The position numbers and the translations under genes are program-made. The notes beneath the pieces were generated by a model. The model was not told the origin of the DNA, ran no database searches, and saw nothing but the letters and a program-made list of their open reading frames with translations. Source: Arthonia radiata (Eukaryota > Ascomycota > Arthoniomycetes > Arthoniales > Arthoniaceae). From it: 64,000 bases of DNA. Below, piece by piece: positions 1-10,117 of the stretch. Position 1 is the first letter of the stretch. Each line of letters opens with the position of its first letter. The stretch is taken from positions 124,001 to 188,000 of the forward strand of contig PSQN01000004.1 in the NCBI GenBank assembly GCA_002989075.1. Direction: 5' to 3'.

Positions 1-1098
1 GCAAGCCGCGACAGTCTTACTGAGCTGGTCAAGCGCGTGGCAGATAGCCTTTCGGCCAAAGTACTGCACGTGACTCTCAAGTCGCTGATGTAGACTGGCT
101 ATCGTGGCCTTACACCAGGCTCTTGCCATTCTTGGAGGAAATTGGCGAAGAAGGTCTCGTAGAGTATGTGCTGCGTCGAAAGATGTCTCGCAGTCGGTCT
201 GCACTGGCCTGAGAAGATGGAGCAGTATATTGCCCGTCCATGCCGAAGGCTTGACTTGATTAAAGCGTGGAGCTAATGCCAGCATGTCGAGAAGCAAAGA
301 GTGGGAAGCGGTTGTAGGTGAGCGTGCAGCCGTGCGGTCCAGTAAGTAGCGGTATAGCTTGTAGTCACCTGCGTTCGGCGTAGGACTACGTCTTTTCAGC
401 CACTCCCATGTCACTCTGTAGGCTTTTATGTGTACGGGCACGGTGCTATGACTTCCCACAGAAATGGTCGGTGTTTCCACCAACCTGACTATCTGCGCTA
501 GTACGCCATCAAGCATTTTTATGTCGGTCCGGGAAGTATCGAGGAGCCCATATAACTCTTTAAACAACGGGCGAAAAGTCCGCTCTCGTCCTACCAGGCG
601 GCTCGCAGCGTCAAGCTCAGCTGTCTCGTTGAGACACGATGCTGCTTCTTCCTGTAATCGTCGAAGTGTCTCCAAATCATTTGGTACTTCGAAACTTGCT
701 GACGTGGACTCTGCAGTAAGATCATCTGATGCTTCTTCAAGCCATCGTGGTAAGGGTAAGATGTGCGTGGGCGCCGGCGGCTCGTAAGTCCACTGAGGAT
801 TGACATCGTGTTTCCATAGCTGGGACAGCCAGTCGACCTTGAACGAGGCACGCGGCGGTGGCGGAGGAGGAGGAGGGAGCTGACAGGCCAATTCTCCGGC
901 GCTGGAGATGTTGTTCAAGCGCCTTCTGGCCAGTCTTCGGCGACTCTCCAGAGGCCCCGGGACACTGCTGCCGTTCCGATGACGGGGAGCGCGGGCGTAC
1001 GTGAGAGCGAAGCGATGGAATACATCATGCAGAAGGTTATCTGAAATCCAGATGGGTGTGAAAGGAGTGGAGGGACATGCTTTAAGCGACGAAGGCAT
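1..1098 (-). CDS. Unknown protein, 3' end outside window
   Basis: A single reading frame stays open for 366 codons from the ATG at 1098 down to base 1 and has no stop, so the gene runs off the left edge. The protein starts MPSSLKACPS and has a basic stretch near residue 60 (SRRRLARRRL), then a run of eight prolines near residue 80. A mostly helical region follows that includes an acidic segment (EEASDDLTAES) and many Leu/Arg-rich helices. I recognise no domain. The later part (for example MARAWCKATIASLHQRLES) has the feel of a helical-repeat or organelle-type fungal protein, but that is only an impression. It is transcribed divergently from the reductase gene at 2128. A ten-codon upstream ORF overlaps the start. 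That the frame is real coding rests on its length and lack of stops. Confidence 0.75.
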   Translation of the reverse strand, partial: MPSSLKACPSTPFTPIWISDNLLHDVFHRFALTYARAPRHRNGSSVPGPLESRRRLARRRLNNISSAGELACQLPPPPPPPPRASFKVDWLSQLWKHDVNPQWTYEPPAPTHILPLPRWLEEASDDLTAESTSASFEVPNDLETLRRLQEEAASCLNETAELDAASRLVGRERTFRPLFKELYGLLDTSRTDIKMLDGVLAQIVRLVETPTISVGSHSTVPVHIKAYRVTWEWLKRRSPTPNAGDYKLYRYLLDRTAARSPTTASHSLLLDMLALAPRFNQVKPSAWTGNILLHLLRPVQTDCETSFDAAHTLRDLLRQFPPRMARAWCKATIASLHQRLESHVQYFGRKAICHALDQLSKTVAAC

Positions 1099-1111
1099 GT
1101 GTGGGCCTCAT
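1082..1111 (-). promoter_or_regulatory. Upstream ORF overlapping the start of the left-edge gene
   Basis: On the minus strand an ATG at 1111 opens a ten-codon frame (MRPTHAFVA, then TAA) that ends at 1082. It is in a different frame from the main start at 1098 and terminates after it. A scanning ribosome using it would pass the main ATG. Whether the transcript starts upstream of 1111 is unknown. Confidence 0.35.
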
Positions 1112-2127
1112 CGAGAGTGAAAAGAAAGCTCGAGTTTGGAGGAAGTAGGTACCTTAGCTGGCTTGAGGTCGGATGAGGTCGGACGAAAAGATTGTGACAC
1201 CAAAGGACAGCACTTTTGTCATCAACTCTCTCATTCCCTTTCCTCTCCTCTGCTCTTCTACTTTGCCGCCTTTGCGCGTGACCTGCAAATGTCTAACAGC
1301 ATCAATTTCAAAGAGGCCTCCCGAGGAGCGCACCCTTCGTGTACTTTGTGAGCGGGGCCATGTCGAAGCGATCTTCGCTCTGGCCGGCTTCAAGGGGGGT
1401 GTGAGTATGGTACACCACTCCATGATCTTTGCTTTGGAAGTCGTTGGCCAAGTAGGCTCGCCAGCCTCTTTCTCTCGACCAAGTCAGTCTTGAAGATGCA
1501 TCCTCAAGCGAACAGGGTGCGGCGTTGCAAGCTGCAGGTCGGCAAGCCACCAGTCAGGGTTTCATCTCCAAGCCGTCTTCAACCCCTCCTTCGCGCCTGC
1601 CAATGGCCGGTCTAGCTTCCTGTGCTGTCTTTTGCGGCTGACGGCCACTACTGCTTGCCATTTTCCCTCGTCTTGTTCTTCTACCAGCACGGAGTATCTC
1701 AAGCAGCCAGGTCTTGTGTTGCACGCGACTTCTGTAAGCTAAGCTCTAGCGACCTTTTGTGGAGCTTCCCGACGAACTCAGTGGGTCCGGCCCACGGCCC
1801 GTAGCGTTTCTTCCACGCACAGAACGCTCTTGTATAAGTTCTGACGGCAGTCTTCACGTGGTGTCGCACGGATGTGTCGACCGCTGGAGAACCTTGTATA
1901 ACACAGCGTCACGATTAAGATTGGTCTGCTTCGCGGTGGCTTACGGCGAGCTCGCGTGGAAACGACGCGCAAGTTTCGAACTAATTACAAGCTTTCTATG
2001 GCAGCGAACAATGAGGCAGGCTGAGCTTACCTGACATTTTTCGCCGTATGAAGAGCACCACCTGGTTATAGTAGCGAGGGCAGTGAAAACCAGCACTCGA
2101 GGATTCGCTCAACCCAACAACCGCGCC
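1112..2127. other. Divergent intergenic region
   Basis: About 1 kb separates the minus-strand left-edge gene from the plus-strand reductase gene and must hold both promoters. Frames here are short and overlap on both strands, with no recognisable protein. I see no repeat or RNA gene. Confidence 0.6.
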
Positions 2128-5100
2128 ATGGAGTATCCCACCCGGCAAACAAAAAGCTCGAGAACACTCGTCCAAGCCTTGGATCTGTGGGTCAAGGTCA
2201 AACCGGACAAGATCTGGGCTTGCTTGCCAGAGTCCTCGAACATTGCCGATGGACTGCGCTACGTCACCATGCGCGAGGTCGCTTGCGCTATTGACTCCTT
2301 CGCATGGGCGTTGAAGGAAGAATATGGGACTAGCAGTGACTTCGAGACTATCGCATATGCTGGTGTCAACGATTTGCGATATGCCGTAGTATTCTATGCA
2401 GCTATCAAATGTGGCTACAAGGTGCATCGACAGCTCTACGGACCGTCCGGATCTCTTCTTACGATAGCTGACTGGTGCTTAGACGCTCATGTTGTCACCG
2501 AAGAACACTCCGCAGCAGAACGCCATCTTGATGCAGACCACTAATTGTCGCAAATTCTTCTTGTCTCCGGAGCTCGCACCGATCGCGAAATCGGTCCAAT
2601 CTCAATTATCTGATATTACTGTGCAAATGGTCGAAGAGTTCGACCATTGGCTTGATAACTACACGCGGCACTTTCCGTTCGAGCGTACCATTGAAGAAGG
2701 TGCTTGGGATCCCATCTTAGTTTTACACAGTTCTGGTTCAACAGGTATGTGCTATTCAAACTGTACGACAATACGCCCATTCTGATGTTTTCAACTGCAA
2801 AGGCCCGCCCAAACCTGTCACCATCAACAATGGCTACTTCGCTTCGTCTCATGCATATATGCAGCCACCTCCTGGACGAGAGCTGTCTGGAATGCTGGCG
2901 TTTGACTTTGAGGGTGGTGGTCCCTTCTTTGCGCCTTTTCCGTGCTGTCACTTGGCGGGTTTTGCGGCCACATGTGTCCTTCCTGTTTACGCTGTTGAAT
3001 CGAGTGTGATATTTGCGCTTCCGGATAGACCAGCCACAGCACAACTGGCTAAGCAGATCATGGAGCAGATTGAGGTACGAGGGACGTATGCCCCACCCTC
3101 AATCATCGAACAAATATCGGCACTACCGGGAGGCATGGAACTACTCGGACAGCAAGAAGTGATGATATATGCAGGCGGGCCGTTGTCTCGAGCGTGTGGT
3201 GATCGGCTGGTCAAGCATGGCGTCAAAGTGGCCACAATATTCGGCTCGACCGAGACTGGTCCAAACAAGACGCTCATTCCTCACTCTGACGACTGGGCCT
3301 ATCTCGAGTTTCACCCCGATTGGGGCAACGACATGCAACTAATCATGGACGACGCTCACGAGCTTGTGTTTCACAACGATGAAGCGGATGCGCATAAACG
3401 TGGCATCTACTGGACGCATCCGCATCTCAAAGAGTACCGCACCAAAGACATGTTCAAGCGTCATCCGACGAAACCTGGTCTTTGGACATTCTTTGCACGC
3501 AATGACGACATCATAGTGCTCTCTAATGGGGAGAAATGGAACCCCTTGCACACCGAAGGCATTATCTTGAACCATCCCAAAGTATCTGGCGTTCTGGTTC
3601 TCGGTGATAGGAAGCAGCAGCCTGCGGCACTGATTGAGCCAAAAGAGGAAGTTGACAGTGCTGAGGCGTTCATTGAGGAGCTCTGGCCGCTTATCGATAC
3701 AGCGAACGTTCAGTCACAGAGACAAGGTCTCTTGATGCGGTCCAAGATAGCCATCGTAGAGCCCAGTGGGCTTGTCAGAGCGGCGAAGGGCACTGTGGTG
3801 AGGAGGCTCACTTTGGAGAAATACACCAACCTTATCGACCGGTTATACGGAGAAGGTATGAACGGCGACTACTTTTCCGGCCCCGCACTAGGAGATTTTG
3901 GCAGCCTTCGCGACAATCTTCAAGTCTTCGTTCGTGACTGCGCGAGAACGTTGTCACCTCTGTCACATGATGGCTTCAACGACGAGGATGACTTCTATGT
4001 CAACGGCCTGGATAGTGTCCAGACAGTCGAATTCACGCGCATGCTCAAAGCAGGCTTGAAGCCGAAATATGGTGAGCTTCGTTGGCTGACAGGGCAAACT
4101 ATCTTCGATTTCCCATGCGTCGCCAATCTCGCTGATGCTTTGGAGACCTTTATCACACAGGAAGAGCCCTCTAGTGGGGACACATCACACGCAGCTATTG
4201 CAGCGGTGGAAAGCATGATCAATAAATACACCTTGGCGTTGCTCCCTGCGCTGTTTGACATACAGCAGATAGCACCTCAGCCAGGCCAGATCACAGTCGC
4301 CCTGACTGGTGCGACTGGTTCGCTGGGCATCCGCTTACTTCAGTGTCTCCTTGTCTCACCGCAGATCCGCCACGTGTACTGTCTCGACCGAACTGACACG
4401 GCGCGGACACGCATTCAAGCCGCCATTCCTACCTTCGACATGCCGTCCTCCAAAGTTACCTTCCTGACCACCGCGTTTGGAGACGCTCAGTTCGGCTTCA
4501 CATCGCAGGATTACAGCGGGCTCCTTCAAGAAGTTGATGTTATCATTCACAACGCCTGGAAAGTCGACTTCAATCACTCACTTGCCTCTTTTGAACCTGT
4601 GCATATTCGAGGCGTTGCGAACTTCATTCGCTTCTCTCAGCTATCAGCCAGGAGACCGCGCATCATGTTCGTCTCGTCGATCGCGTCTGTGGGAAACTAT
4701 CATGAGCCGCGCAACCAGTGGGAGCCTGTGCCTGAGGAAATCCTTGTCAACCCCAACGTCGCTCAGCAGATGGGTTACGGGCAATCAAAGTATGTCGCGG
4801 AGCGTGTGCTCGCCGCAGCGCCGGTCAAGGCAGGCGTACCTGTCACCATACTACGCTCGGGGCAGATCGCAGGCCCCATCGGCTTGTTCCCTGATGCTAT
4901 GGGTCCGGCGTGGAACAAGAGCGAATGGCTACCGTCCATCATTGAGACGTCGCGCAACCTAGGCTGTATCCCTGGGGACATGAGCGAAGTCGACTGGTTC
5001 CCCGTTGATGTATTAGGCAAAGTCATCGTGGATGATCTCCTCACCTACGATCTTCTTGGCGATCCAGCACACACCCAGAAGCAGGAAGCCACCGTCTACA

Positions 5101-5447
5101 ATCTTACAAACCCCCGTCTCGCACCCTGGAGTGGGCTGATGCAAACCGTACAATCACGGTTTGGTGGGTCGAAAGCATATCCAATCGTGCCTTGGGAATA
5201 TTGGATCAATGGTGTGAAGCAGTTCGACGTGAATAATGAGATGGCACTGACGAGATATCCCGTGCTGAAGATGCTACGATTCTTTGAGGTGGTGGAAAGG
5301 CATGACGGCAAGAGCAGGTTGGCGACGAGGAAGACAACTGCTGCGAGTCGTACGATGCAGGCGTTGGATCCGGTGAGGCCCGAGTGGATGCAGCTGTGGA
5401 TGGATCAGTGGGGCTACGGGAGGGACGCAGGAATGAGTATGATCTGA
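2128..5447 (+). CDS. NRPS-like adenylation-thiolation-reductase enzyme
   Basis: Exons 2128-2421, 2483-2744 and 2803-5447 keep phase and give 1066 residues. The introns are 61 and 58 nt, and the first has the less usual donor GTGCAT. The adenylation domain shows SSGSTG (about residue 182), IFGSTETGP (331), YRTKD (397), NGEKWNP (about 427) and the A10-like AAKGTVVRR with its lysine near 514. A carrier domain follows with GLDSVQ; Ser590 is the expected phosphopantetheine site. The C-terminal third is a thioester reductase (NAD_binding_4 type) with the nucleotide loop GATGSLG (688) and the YxxxK pair at Tyr844/Lys848. Such enzymes activate a carboxylic acid, tether it and release it reductively as aldehyde or alcohol. 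There is no condensation domain. The substrate cannot be told from sequence, and no other biosynthetic gene sits beside it. Confidence 0.93.
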
Positions 5448-5892
5448 TGTAGAGAAGGATGGCAACTGTTCTCCTTTGGAAAGGTGCTCGACATACCAAG
5501 GACAATCTCATAGCTGAGAGACGGCTATACATTGGACTGTTAGTTCTAGAGCAAATCAACGATCTTATATCCATGGAAACCAATGACTTGCGAAACGCGG
5601 TGCAAGGTTGTGGTATGATGTCGACGATGTGGGAACTATATTATCATGTATATACTCTTAGCAACCACGCCTGCAACCGTGTACCCACATGCCACACTCA
5701 GCTTGTCATCCTTAACCTCCATCTCGCACTCCGCTGGCCGCTTTTAGACACAGCCACGCTAGTCCTTAGTACATTTACGACGTCCAGACACAATCCTTCT
5801 GCCAACAGTGTCAGCAATGTTAAGACTGTAATTAAGCAATGTAACCGCCACACCTCCACACAAATCACCTCTCACCCCACAACAAACAAGTC
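5448..5892. other. Intergenic region before the kelch gene
   Basis: A 445-base gap between two plus-strand genes. It should hold the terminator of the reductase and the promoter of the kelch gene. The last 60 bases before the ATG are rich in C and A. A frame starting at 5459 crosses it but is a shadow running into the kelch gene. Confidence 0.5.
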
Positions 5893-7899
5893 ATGCCCAA
5901 AAAAGACCTCAAAGCCAAAGCCGCCGAAAAGAAAGCCCGCACAGCCGCCAAGCAAGAAAAGAAGACCAAGAAATCCACTTCCAAGATCTCAAAGAAAAGC
6001 AAAGCAGACGACTCCGACTCCGACGAATCCGCCGATCTCGACGCGCTCCTCTCTTCCTACGCCGCGCAGCAGGCGCAGTACCTCGCCGTCACTGAGACAC
6101 CTTGCTCGCCGCCATCCGCGCGCTCGTCTGCAACACTACTGGCGAACCCGCAGAATGAGCGCGAGCTCCTGCTGTTCGGGGGTGAGTTCTTCAACGGCAG
6201 CTTGGCAAGGTTCTATAATGATCTGTTCGTGTACAACACAAGGCGGGATGCCTGGTCCCTCGTGACATCGCCCAACTCGCCGTTACCCCGGAGCGGCCAT
6301 GCATGGTGCGTCCATCCCAACTCGAAGCTCGTATATCTCTTCGGCGGTGAGTTCTCGAGCCCGAAGCAGGGCACGTTCTACCACTACTCCGATTTCTGGT
6401 GCTTGCACCCCTCCTCCAGGGAATGGACGAAGATCGAGCCGCGGGGCAAGCCGCCGAGTGCACGGAGCGGGCACAGGATGGTAGGGTGGAAGGGGTACGT
6501 GATCCTGTTTGGAGGCTTCAGGGACACGAGCGGCGGGACGAGCTATCTGAACGATGTGTACGTGTTTGACACATCAAGTGGGGTGTGGTATAACCCTGTG
6601 CCGCAAGCGGGGAATCAGCGCCCTGATGCGAGGAGCTCGTTTAGCTTCCTGCCGCATGAGCAGGGCGCGGTGGTGTTTGGGGGTTATAGCAGAGTGAAGA
6701 CGACGACGCGTGCGAAGAGCGGGGCGAGTAAGGTGGTGGAGAGGCCGGTCGTGCATCAGGATGCGTGGTTTCTGCGCTTGACGCTGGCGACTGCTGCGTC
6801 AGAGAAGGAGGGGCCGGGCATACGATGGGAGAAGCGTAAGCGTCCGGCTAATGCACCGAACCCACCGCGCGCAGGTGCGACGATGGCGAGTCACAAGGGG
6901 AGGGGCATAGCTTTTGGCGGTGTGTGGGATACTGAGGGCAGCGAAGAAGGGATTGAGAGCGAGTTCTTCAATACGCTGTCTGTGTGGAACGTGGAGAGGA
7001 ACCGCTTCTTCAATCTGACACTGAGGCGACCGAGATCGAAGAAGACGGTGGAAGGTGCGGAGAAAGGTGGAAGGAGTGCGAGGAGCAAGCAAGGTGAGGA
7101 GGAGCTGTTGGCACGGCTAAGAGAGCTGGAAGCGAGGGACAAGGATCCCGTTGAGGATGTCGAGATGACGGATCCTGAAGCAGGAGGAGAGGAAGACGAC
7201 GAGCAGGTGATCGACAAGCCGTTGATGTGGGAGATGCCGCATCCGCGCTTCAACGCGCAGCTTGCTGTGCAGGATGATACTGTGTATATCTATGGCGGCA
7301 CTTATGAGAAAGCCGACAGGGAGTATACGTTCGATGAGACGTACGCGATTGATCTGGGCAAGCTGGATGGGTGCAAAGAGATCTTCCGAAGAGAGCTGCC
7401 AGACTGGACAGCGGAGGCATCTGATGAAGAGGAGGACGAGGATGACGAAGAAGATGATGACGACGAAGGCGAAGAAGATAAAGAGACGCCTAGTGAAGCT
7501 CCAACGATGGTCACGGATACGACAGCGTCGGTCGACGTGCCTATGTCGCCAGCCTCTGCGACGTTTGAGTTGGAGGAGCAGAAAGAAGACGCGCCATTAC
7601 AGGATACGCTACCTCATCCACGACCATTTGAGTCGTTGCGCGCATTCTATGCAAGAACGTCAGAAGCATGGCAGACGCTATTCTTGAGCGAGCTAGAGCA
7701 GTATGGCGAAGTGGCAGGCAAGTCTATCAAGGGAGTACGCAAAGGTGCATTCGAGCGAGCAGAGGGGAAGTGGTGGGACTCCCGCGAAGAGATCCAAATG
7801 CTTGAGGATGAGCAAGAAGAGGCTGGCATTGGTGAAGTGGTGAACCTTAAGGAAAAGCAGGCGGGCGCCGGCGGCGGCGGCGCAGGAAGAAGACGATGA
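5893..7899 (+). CDS. KEL3: Kelch-repeat protein, Kel3/KLHDC4 type
   Basis: One exon, 668 residues, starting MPKKDLKAK. The first 45 residues are Lys-rich, followed by an acidic patch (DDSDSDESADLD). Kelch blades run from about residue 85 to 390 and then resume in one C-terminal blade: LLLFGGEFFNG, YLFGGEFSSP, ILFGGFRDTSGG, VVFGGYSR, AFGGVWD and later YIYGGTYEK. Two acidic stretches follow (EDVEMTDPEAGGEEDDEQ and a run of more than 20 acidic residues near 510). The end, starting near PFESLRAFYARTSEAW, matches the DUF4110 region found in this family. The domain order is that of yeast Kel3 and human KLHDC4. The molecular role is poorly known, so the symbol marks orthology only. The stop lies 150 bases from the convergent glucanase stop at 8050. 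Confidence 0.93.
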   Translation: MPKKDLKAKAAEKKARTAAKQEKKTKKSTSKISKKSKADDSDSDESADLDALLSSYAAQQAQYLAVTETPCSPPSARSSATLLANPQNERELLLFGGEFFNGSLARFYNDLFVYNTRRDAWSLVTSPNSPLPRSGHAWCVHPNSKLVYLFGGEFSSPKQGTFYHYSDFWCLHPSSREWTKIEPRGKPPSARSGHRMVGWKGYVILFGGFRDTSGGTSYLNDVYVFDTSSGVWYNPVPQAGNQRPDARSSFSFLPHEQGAVVFGGYSRVKTTTRAKSGASKVVERPVVHQDAWFLRLTLATAASEKEGPGIRWEKRKRPANAPNPPRAGATMASHKGRGIAFGGVWDTEGSEEGIESEFFNTLSVWNVERNRFFNLTLRRPRSKKTVEGAEKGGRSARSKQGEEELLARLRELEARDKDPVEDVEMTDPEAGGEEDDEQVIDKPLMWEMPHPRFNAQLAVQDDTVYIYGGTYEKADREYTFDETYAIDLGKLDGCKEIFRRELPDWTAEASDEEEDEDDEEDDDDEGEEDKETPSEAPTMVTDTTASVDVPMSPASATFELEEQKEDAPLQDTLPHPRPFESLRAFYARTSEAWQTLFLSELEQYGEVAGKSIKGVRKGAFERAEGKWWDSREEIQMLEDEQEEAGIGEVVNLKEKQAGAGGGGAGRRR

Positions 7900-8049
7900 A
7901 AAAGACCTGAAGTCGTAAGCTGTTTAACTATGTTTGTCCCAATCTGTATGGTGCTGCCTGGTAGGTACCGATACACAAGTATGCCGCGCGACCTCTGGGT
8001 CTCGCAGCTCGCGCCCTTCTGGACGCTCGCCAACTCTTATGCGCAGGCC

Positions 8050-9432
8050 TCAAGCACACTGGCCTGGAAACTGCCTATCAGTCAAGGGGCTCGGGAACAA
8101 CCCGCCGGCGACCTGCGCCTTCATGTCCCACTCCGGCGCGCTTTCAGTCTTCCACGTCCACCAGATCCAGCCGCCCGCAAGCTCATACGCATCCAGCTGC
8201 GCCTCGTTGAACTGGCGAATGTTCCTCTTCTCGTCATCATACAAACCAGCCACAGTACCCACGCTCTTGCGTGCACAGTCGCCGATGTACGAGCTCCCTT
8301 GACCGTCAACGTTGTACGTCCCATCGTAGCGAGCACCGGTGCCCAGGCCGTTGAGCCACTTTGCGCAGTCCGTCTGCGCACCGGTCCATTCACCGGCGAT
8401 GGTGATTTTGTCGGTGTTTGCCATCTGCTTGCCGAAGCCGCAAGCGCTCCCGACGTGACCTGTGGAGCTGAGCTGAAGCTGACCGGCGTCGAAGACTTCG
8501 TAGTGATGTGTATCCTCGATCAGGTTGGCGAGGTCTGTTCCGAAACTTTTCCAATAACCTTGGCCGAGGAAAGCATCATGGAAGGTGACCGCGACATCAG
8601 GCGCCGCGTTGACGGTGTTGCCGTAACCATCGTAGTAGAACTGCTGGATGACGTTCTGGTCGAGCGTGGGGCCCATGGGCTCATTGAGGAGCTCAATCGA
8701 CGCGACCGCCGGATGGTTGCCGAAGTCTGTTGACACTTTTTGCAATGCGTTGAGAGTCTGTTGGACAGTGTCGCCTTGTGTCCAGCCGATGGCGCCCTTT
8801 CTGCCGGAGTTGTCGAAGCCATTTTGTGAGCCAGGTGCGCCGTGCAGGTCAATGATAACCTTGAGACCGGCCGTCTGCGCCCAGGTGAGCGACCCTCTGA
8901 GGACGTCGTATGCGCCTTGGACGTACGGGTCGCCGTCGAGCGGCGTGATGGACCAGTAGCCAATGGGGATGCGGACGTGGTTGAGACCAAGAACGGCTAT
9001 GTCGTTGAAGTCGTCTTGGGTGATCCAGGAGGCCCAGTGCTGGCTCAGCCGTTTGTAGGCCTCGTCCTTCCCAAGCGTCTGTGTGAGTGTGTACTCATCG
9101 ACCGCAGCTTGCGAGTCTGCGAACTCCTGGAAGATGGATGGGGTGATCCAAGGCTCAAGGACTATCCACAGAGATTAGTACAAGTCCTCACGAGTTGTTT
9201 AGCCAAAATACGCACCGAACCAGCCGCCCAGGTTCACACCCTGCACTTTCTGGGAGCCGTACGGAAACCTGGGTGCTCTCTTGTTTTGGGCGCTGCATGG
9301 ATCATTTAGCTAAGGCCGTTCGAGGCATGCTCCTCGCGCGGGTTTCCGATATTCTACTCACGCTGGAGCTGCATTCGAGCTGGTCGAGCACAGGGTTAGA
9401 GCCGCCAGGAGGGCGGTAAAAGTGGTCTTCAT
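8050..9432 (-). CDS. EXG1: Secreted GH5 exo-beta-1,3-glucanase
   Basis: Exons 9432-9362, 9292-9216 and 9161-8050 keep phase and give 419 residues. Exon 1 encodes a signal peptide (MKTTFTALLAALTLCSTSS). Exon 2 carries a Kex2-like Lys-Arg site (QNKR before APRFPYG), then the family motif VQGVNLGGWFVLEPWITPS. The active-site region DLHGAPGSQNG precedes the acid/base Glu210 in LLNEP, and the nucleophile is Glu307 in IAGEWTGA; spacing matches yeast Exg1. Aromatic motifs such as GWIWWTWKTE near the end are typical. The enzyme releases glucose from beta-1,3-glucan ends in the cell wall or medium. Introns are 69 and 54 nt with normal GT-AG ends. Confidence 0.96.
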
Positions 9433-10117
9433 GTTGGAGACAGTCAAAGAGAGGATGTGTACGGTAGGATAGGTACGAAACACGTCAAGTATCGACGGGC
9501 AAGTGACCCAAGTGGAGAGCAAGGACGAGTATACAGCAAGAAAAAAGAGAGAACATTCAAAGGAAGGGTGTCGTCAGCACCTCGTTTAGAGGCAAAGCGT
9601 CTTACCAGGTCGCTCTTTCTCTTGCGTTACACGCCACAGACATAGAAGTAAGGAGGCATCATCGCTACTTCAGCGCTTGTTGAGCTGCTATGATCAGCTG
9701 CGCATCCCCGCAAATCTAAAGGTCAAATTCTGCGACAGCCGAAGTTGCAATCAGTTCAGCATTGCATACTGCGTCAGGTGGCTTGCGAACAGCTGCGATC
9801 CACTTTGATCATTTCTGTGTACTGTCGCCAAGCTTTCTCTTAGTGCCAGGGTCATTTCTCCCATTGGTCATGATCTCGCCCTATGCCCAATCCAGTCGTC
9901 CGAGGTGCGGGGCGGCGTTACCGGCGTCGACGTTAAATGTGGGGTCGTGCATATTGCGAATTCCAGAGGATATTCGATACTGTGCAGCCTAGGTGATGAT
10001 TGTCTCGCCAAGCTGGGCGCGGTGGACGTAGAAAAAGAGAGACATTTCCTACCTCCTACCTTGCACGGTCGTCCAACTCCTCTCAATAGCCACTGTGCTC
10101 TGTGGGCGGCCGAATCT
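9433..10117. other. Promoter region of the glucanase gene
   Basis: A gap of 685 bases between the glucanase start (minus strand) and the permease stop (minus strand). It should hold the glucanase promoter and the permease terminator. Only short overlapping frames occur. No repeat or RNA gene seen. Confidence 0.5.

Noticed and set aside
5459-6265. 268-codon plus-strand frame
   Set aside because: It overlaps the start of the kelch gene in another frame and its second half is a shadow rich in Pro/Ser/Arg.
2128-9432. Secondary-metabolite cluster around the A-T-R enzyme
   Set aside because: Neighbours are a conserved kelch protein and a wall glucanase; no tailoring enzyme, transporter or regulator is present.
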